NCBI GenBank assembly: GCA_022567855.1
Contig: JADFGE010000134.1
Location: forward strand, 1 to 7,457
Length of the DNA stretch: 7,457 bases
Source of the DNA: Planctomycetota bacterium
GTDB lineage: Bacteria > Planctomycetota > Phycisphaerae > Phycisphaerales > SM1A02
Direction of reading: 5' to 3'
The notes beneath the pieces were generated by a model, which saw nothing but the letters and a program-made list of their open reading frames with translations, searched no databases and was not told the origin of the DNA. Both the position numbers and the translations under genes were made by a program. Shown one piece after another: positions 5,647 to 7,457 of the stretch; within the stretch, counting starts at the first letter, position 1, and each line of letters begins with the position of its first letter.

Positions 5647-6477
5647 TCAGGTTGAGCCGTGGTGATACAGGTAATACACAGGCTGACTGAGCAGCCGGTC
5701 TCGGGCGGCAGTCAGAAGTTCCGCCAGTGACATCGCCGCGAGACGCTCTTTGGTGGTTCTAAACGCTGCACGGTGCCAACGACGAAGCTCGGATTCGATC
5801 CATCGTCGATCGTCTGCACTTTTGGTTTCAAGAGCAGCAAGTACGAGGCGAAGCGAAGCAAGTGAACCGGAGTTGAAATCAAGCCGGTCGAAGGCGTCGA
5901 GCAGTCGGGCGTACTCCGGTCGTGGCGGCCGATCGTAACGGACCATCCCCGCGCGTTCGAAGAAGGGATGGATGCGCCCCATTGCGGCCAGCGCTTCGGT
6001 GTACGCCGTTTCAGGGTCGTCAAGGGCGTGTCGAACCAGCCGCACGGCCAGACCGATCCCTCGCCATTGGGGATGGATGACGACTCGGCTGATCGTGCGG
6101 ACTTCGCGGTTCACCATCGCCGCCGCGGCGAGCACGCCCATTCCCCGGTATCGATCGCTCGTCGCGCGGTCTCGAAGCTGACAACCCAATGATGGCAGAC
6201 TGCGGATCAGCACGCCGACGATCGTCGTCTCGTCGGGGCGACCAACGAACCGGCCGACGACTGTCGGCGCGCGATGAACCATCCGGTACACGGCGGTCAC
6301 CACGCCGGGTCGGCCTGACTTGTAATGAAACGAGGCGAGCGGCTGGTAATCGCCGCGTCCGCCGCGTTCGATACGCAGCTCGTCGATCAGCGCGGCCCCG
6401 GGCGAACGCTCGAACCGCTCAGTCAGCGACTGAGGCTTGTCCTGGCGGGCAGATTCGCACGGGGCGTGGCTCAGCAT
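5647..6477 (-). CDS. GNAT-fold acyltransferase, half of a split COG2401-type pair
   Basis: This is a GNAT-superfamily protein, an acyl-CoA-dependent transferase fold. Motif A is clear at residues 131-144 (RVVIHPQWRGIGLA), where Q-x-x-G-x-G binds the CoA pyrophosphate. Upstream are FHYKSG (50-55) and VNREVRTISR (122-131), and downstream is PFFERAGM (171-178), a typical GNAT C-terminal motif. Residues 200-276 form a helical tail. As I recall them, the FHY-x-G opening and the PFFE-x-AGM ending are features of the acetyltransferase half of COG2401 proteins, where it is fused to an ABC ATPase. Here the ATPase is the gene just upstream, overlapping by 7 nt (ATGCTGA), so translation is coupled. The phage Mu DNA-modifying protein Mom has the same fold, which makes nucleic acid a possible substrate. 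That is inference. A small-molecule or protein target remains possible. Confidence 0.82.
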   Translation of the reverse strand: MLSHAPCESARQDKPQSLTERFERSPGAALIDELRIERGGRGDYQPLASFHYKSGRPGVVTAVYRMVHRAPTVVGRFVGRPDETTIVGVLIRSLPSLGCQLRDRATSDRYRGMGVLAAAAMVNREVRTISRVVIHPQWRGIGLAVRLVRHALDDPETAYTEALAAMGRIHPFFERAGMVRYDRPPRPEYARLLDAFDRLDFNSGSLASLRLVLAALETKSADDRRWIESELRRWHRAAFRTTKERLAAMSLAELLTAARDRLLSQPVYYLYHHGST

Positions 6478-7130
6478 CGGGTGAGCACCTGCAGCTGATC
6501 ACCGAGGCCTTTGGAAACTAGAACGTCCGGCTCCAACGCCTCCAGGAGGTCGTCATGGGTCGTAGCCGCCACGAACGTGTGGGCGGTCTTTCTGGTCCAT
6601 CGGCGAACGTTGCGCGCGATGACCTGCGCAGTCTGGCGGTCCAGGGTCGCTGCGAACTCGTCCGCCAGAATGACGACGCCCGATGATTCACGCTGCGCGA
6701 GATCGATCGTCTGCGCCAGGCGAAGACGATAGCGCTGGCCGTCGCTGAGCTCACTGGGCTTGCGGAGCATCACGAACGCGTCACCGAGGCCCGCCATCGC
6801 CAGCAGTGCCGTCGTCTCGCCGAGCGATGTCTTGAAGACATCGACGAGCGGGCGATCGTCAAGTTCCGGCAGCGCCTCAAACCGAATGACACGAGCGCCG
6901 TCGGCCTCAACGTGCCGGCCGATGAGATGTAAGAGCGTCGACTTGCCTCCGCCGGAGGGTCCGGTGACGAAGACCACGCCCCCGGCCGGGAGTGGAATCT
7001 CGCACGGCGGGACGACCCGGATCGACCGCGTCTCGTCAACCCCCAGCCCGAACATGGCTGCGGTTTCCATGACCCGTGCCGACGGTTCCACCGCCGTGGC
7101 CACGCTGTACTCGAGTTTCACGCGTCGCAT
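6471..7130 (-). CDS. Stand-alone ABC-type ATPase, partner of the GNAT protein
   Basis: This soluble ABC-class ATPase has all main nucleotide-binding motifs in 219 residues: Walker A GPSGGGKST (57-65), signature LSDGQRYRLRLAQ (128-140, with Asp in place of the usual first Gly of LSGGQ), Walker B VVILADEF (152-159, catalytic Glu158) and the switch His192 in TTHDD. No membrane segments are present, and neither neighbour looks like a permease, so it is unlikely to be a transporter. The region between Walker A and the signature (about 70-120) is short and has no standard transporter Q-loop context. Together with the overlapping GNAT gene it reproduces the domain order of COG2401 (ATPase first, acetyltransferase second). 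It starts at the ATG at 7130, 21 nt after the stop of the HTH gene, with only a weak GGGA upstream. Confidence 0.88.
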   Translation of the reverse strand: MRRVKLEYSVATAVEPSARVMETAAMFGLGVDETRSIRVVPPCEIPLPAGGVVFVTGPSGGGKSTLLHLIGRHVEADGARVIRFEALPELDDRPLVDVFKTSLGETTALLAMAGLGDAFVMLRKPSELSDGQRYRLRLAQTIDLAQRESSGVVILADEFAATLDRQTAQVIARNVRRWTRKTAHTFVAATTHDDLLEALEPDVLVSKGLGDQLQVLTRC

Positions 7131-7151
7131 CGGTTCGTCCCAGCACGCTGG

Positions 7152-7457
7152 CTATTGAAGTTGATACTCATAAAGGGCTCGGATGCGCTCGATCTCCTGG
7201 CGGACCTGGTGGAGGCTCAGTCCCAACTGCACGGCCGCCCGTCGCTGCGTCGATCCGCGGAGGATGATCGACTCACCGACTTGGCGACGCGACGACGGCC
7301 AGCCATCACGATTCCGCATCACGAACTGGAACGAGGCGGACCCGATCCGCTCGACCAGTCGCTGCACCCGTCGCCGCACCGAACGGGGCTCTAGACCGAT
7401 GACTCGAGCGAGGTCCGTCGAGGTCAGGCCACGGTCGAAGACCGCTCGCAGCAACGC
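7152..7457 (-). CDS. HTH regulator or sigma-factor-like protein (5' end outside window)
   Basis: The frame is open to the window edge (it begins ALLRAVF...), so the true start lies beyond 7457; the TTG at 7454 is unlikely to be the start. The visible 101 residues contain two helix-turn-helix candidates: LTSTDLARVIGLEPRSVRRR near the start, resembling sigma-70 region 4 or LuxR-type recognition helices, and STQRRAAVQLGLSLHQVRQE near the end. Between them is a basic and aromatic segment (FQFVMRNRDGW). It is the first visible gene of the cassette, 21 nt before the ATPase start, and could be its transcription regulator or a DNA-recognition subunit. No sigma region 2 is visible, so calling it a sigma factor would be premature. 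Confidence 0.6.
   Translation of the reverse strand, partial: ALLRAVFDRGLTSTDLARVIGLEPRSVRRRVQRLVERIGSASFQFVMRNRDGWPSSRRQVGESIILRGSTQRRAAVQLGLSLHQVRQEIERIRALYEYQLQ

Larger units (their letters stand above)
2956..7457 (-). other. Single-direction cassette: HTH, ABC ATPase, GNAT, ParB-like, small and large terminase
   Basis: Six genes run the same way with gaps or overlaps of +21, -7, +87, +64 and -4 nt, so they most likely form one operon that continues upstream past the right edge. No intrinsic terminator is visible between them. The first four visible genes are not standard head-assembly genes, while the last two are a packaging motor. No portal, protease, capsid or tail gene occurs after the terminase in this window, which is where they would normally be. 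The cassette is therefore incomplete, rearranged, or a module in its own right. Confidence 0.7.

Noticed and set aside
5146..5655. Plus-strand frame of 169 codons opposite the ParB-like gene
   Set aside because: The minus strand carries the DGHHR signature and the expected domain order. The plus-strand translation resembles no family I recognise.
1..7457. CRISPR array, tRNA or rRNA genes
   Set aside because: I saw no regularly spaced repeats of the CRISPR kind, no tRNA cloverleaf and no rRNA core sequences on either strand. The tandem repeat at 2924-2944 is too short for a CRISPR.

Overview
The window looks like a piece of a Planctomycetota chromosome, most likely from the class Phycisphaerae. 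The best clue is the leftmost complete gene (139-942, minus strand). It joins a small excisionase-like helix-turn-helix to a long acidic linker and two C-terminal membrane helices, and its linker carries a segment of the kind I recall from Phycisphaerae proteins. Most of the sequence is GC-rich. The Fic gene (1512-2864) and its upstream region look clearly more AT-rich, which suggests a separate origin. The taxonomic call is recollection of protein style, not a database result.

Left to right: (a) 1-960 is probably core chromosome. It holds a possible 5' end of another minus-strand gene at the very edge, an intrinsic terminator at 73-102, and the HTH/membrane gene. (b) 961-1511 has no intact gene. 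It contains a decayed IS1-like transposase start (minus strand, about 1300-1108) with an early stop codon, a frameshift and a truncation, then a group of GC-rich inverted repeats, then an AT-rich control region. (c) That control region carries two copies of the same 25-bp palindrome, CTATCAAT-N9-ATTGATAG, 43 bp apart centre to centre, directly before a class II Fic AMP-transferase with a C-terminal winged-helix-like region. (d) 2956-7457 is a tightly packed minus-strand cassette. In transcription order it reads: HTH/sigma-like protein (5' end outside the window), stand-alone ABC-type ATPase, GNAT-fold acyltransferase, ParB/Srx-like protein, small-terminase-like protein, large terminase.

The right-hand cassette is the most interesting part. 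The ATPase and GNAT genes overlap by 7 nt, in the same order as the domains of the fused ABC ATPase-acetyltransferase family COG2401, so they look like a split version of it. They are followed by a ParB-like gene and a complete two-gene packaging motor, but no portal, protease or capsid gene lies downstream of the terminase within this window. A convergent Fic gene follows instead. My working inference is a phage-derived packaging or DNA-marking module in which a Mom-like GNAT enzyme, driven or placed by an ABC ATPase, modifies DNA handled by the ParB and terminase proteins. The modification role is a hypothesis. The families, motifs, gene order and overlaps are read directly from the sequence.
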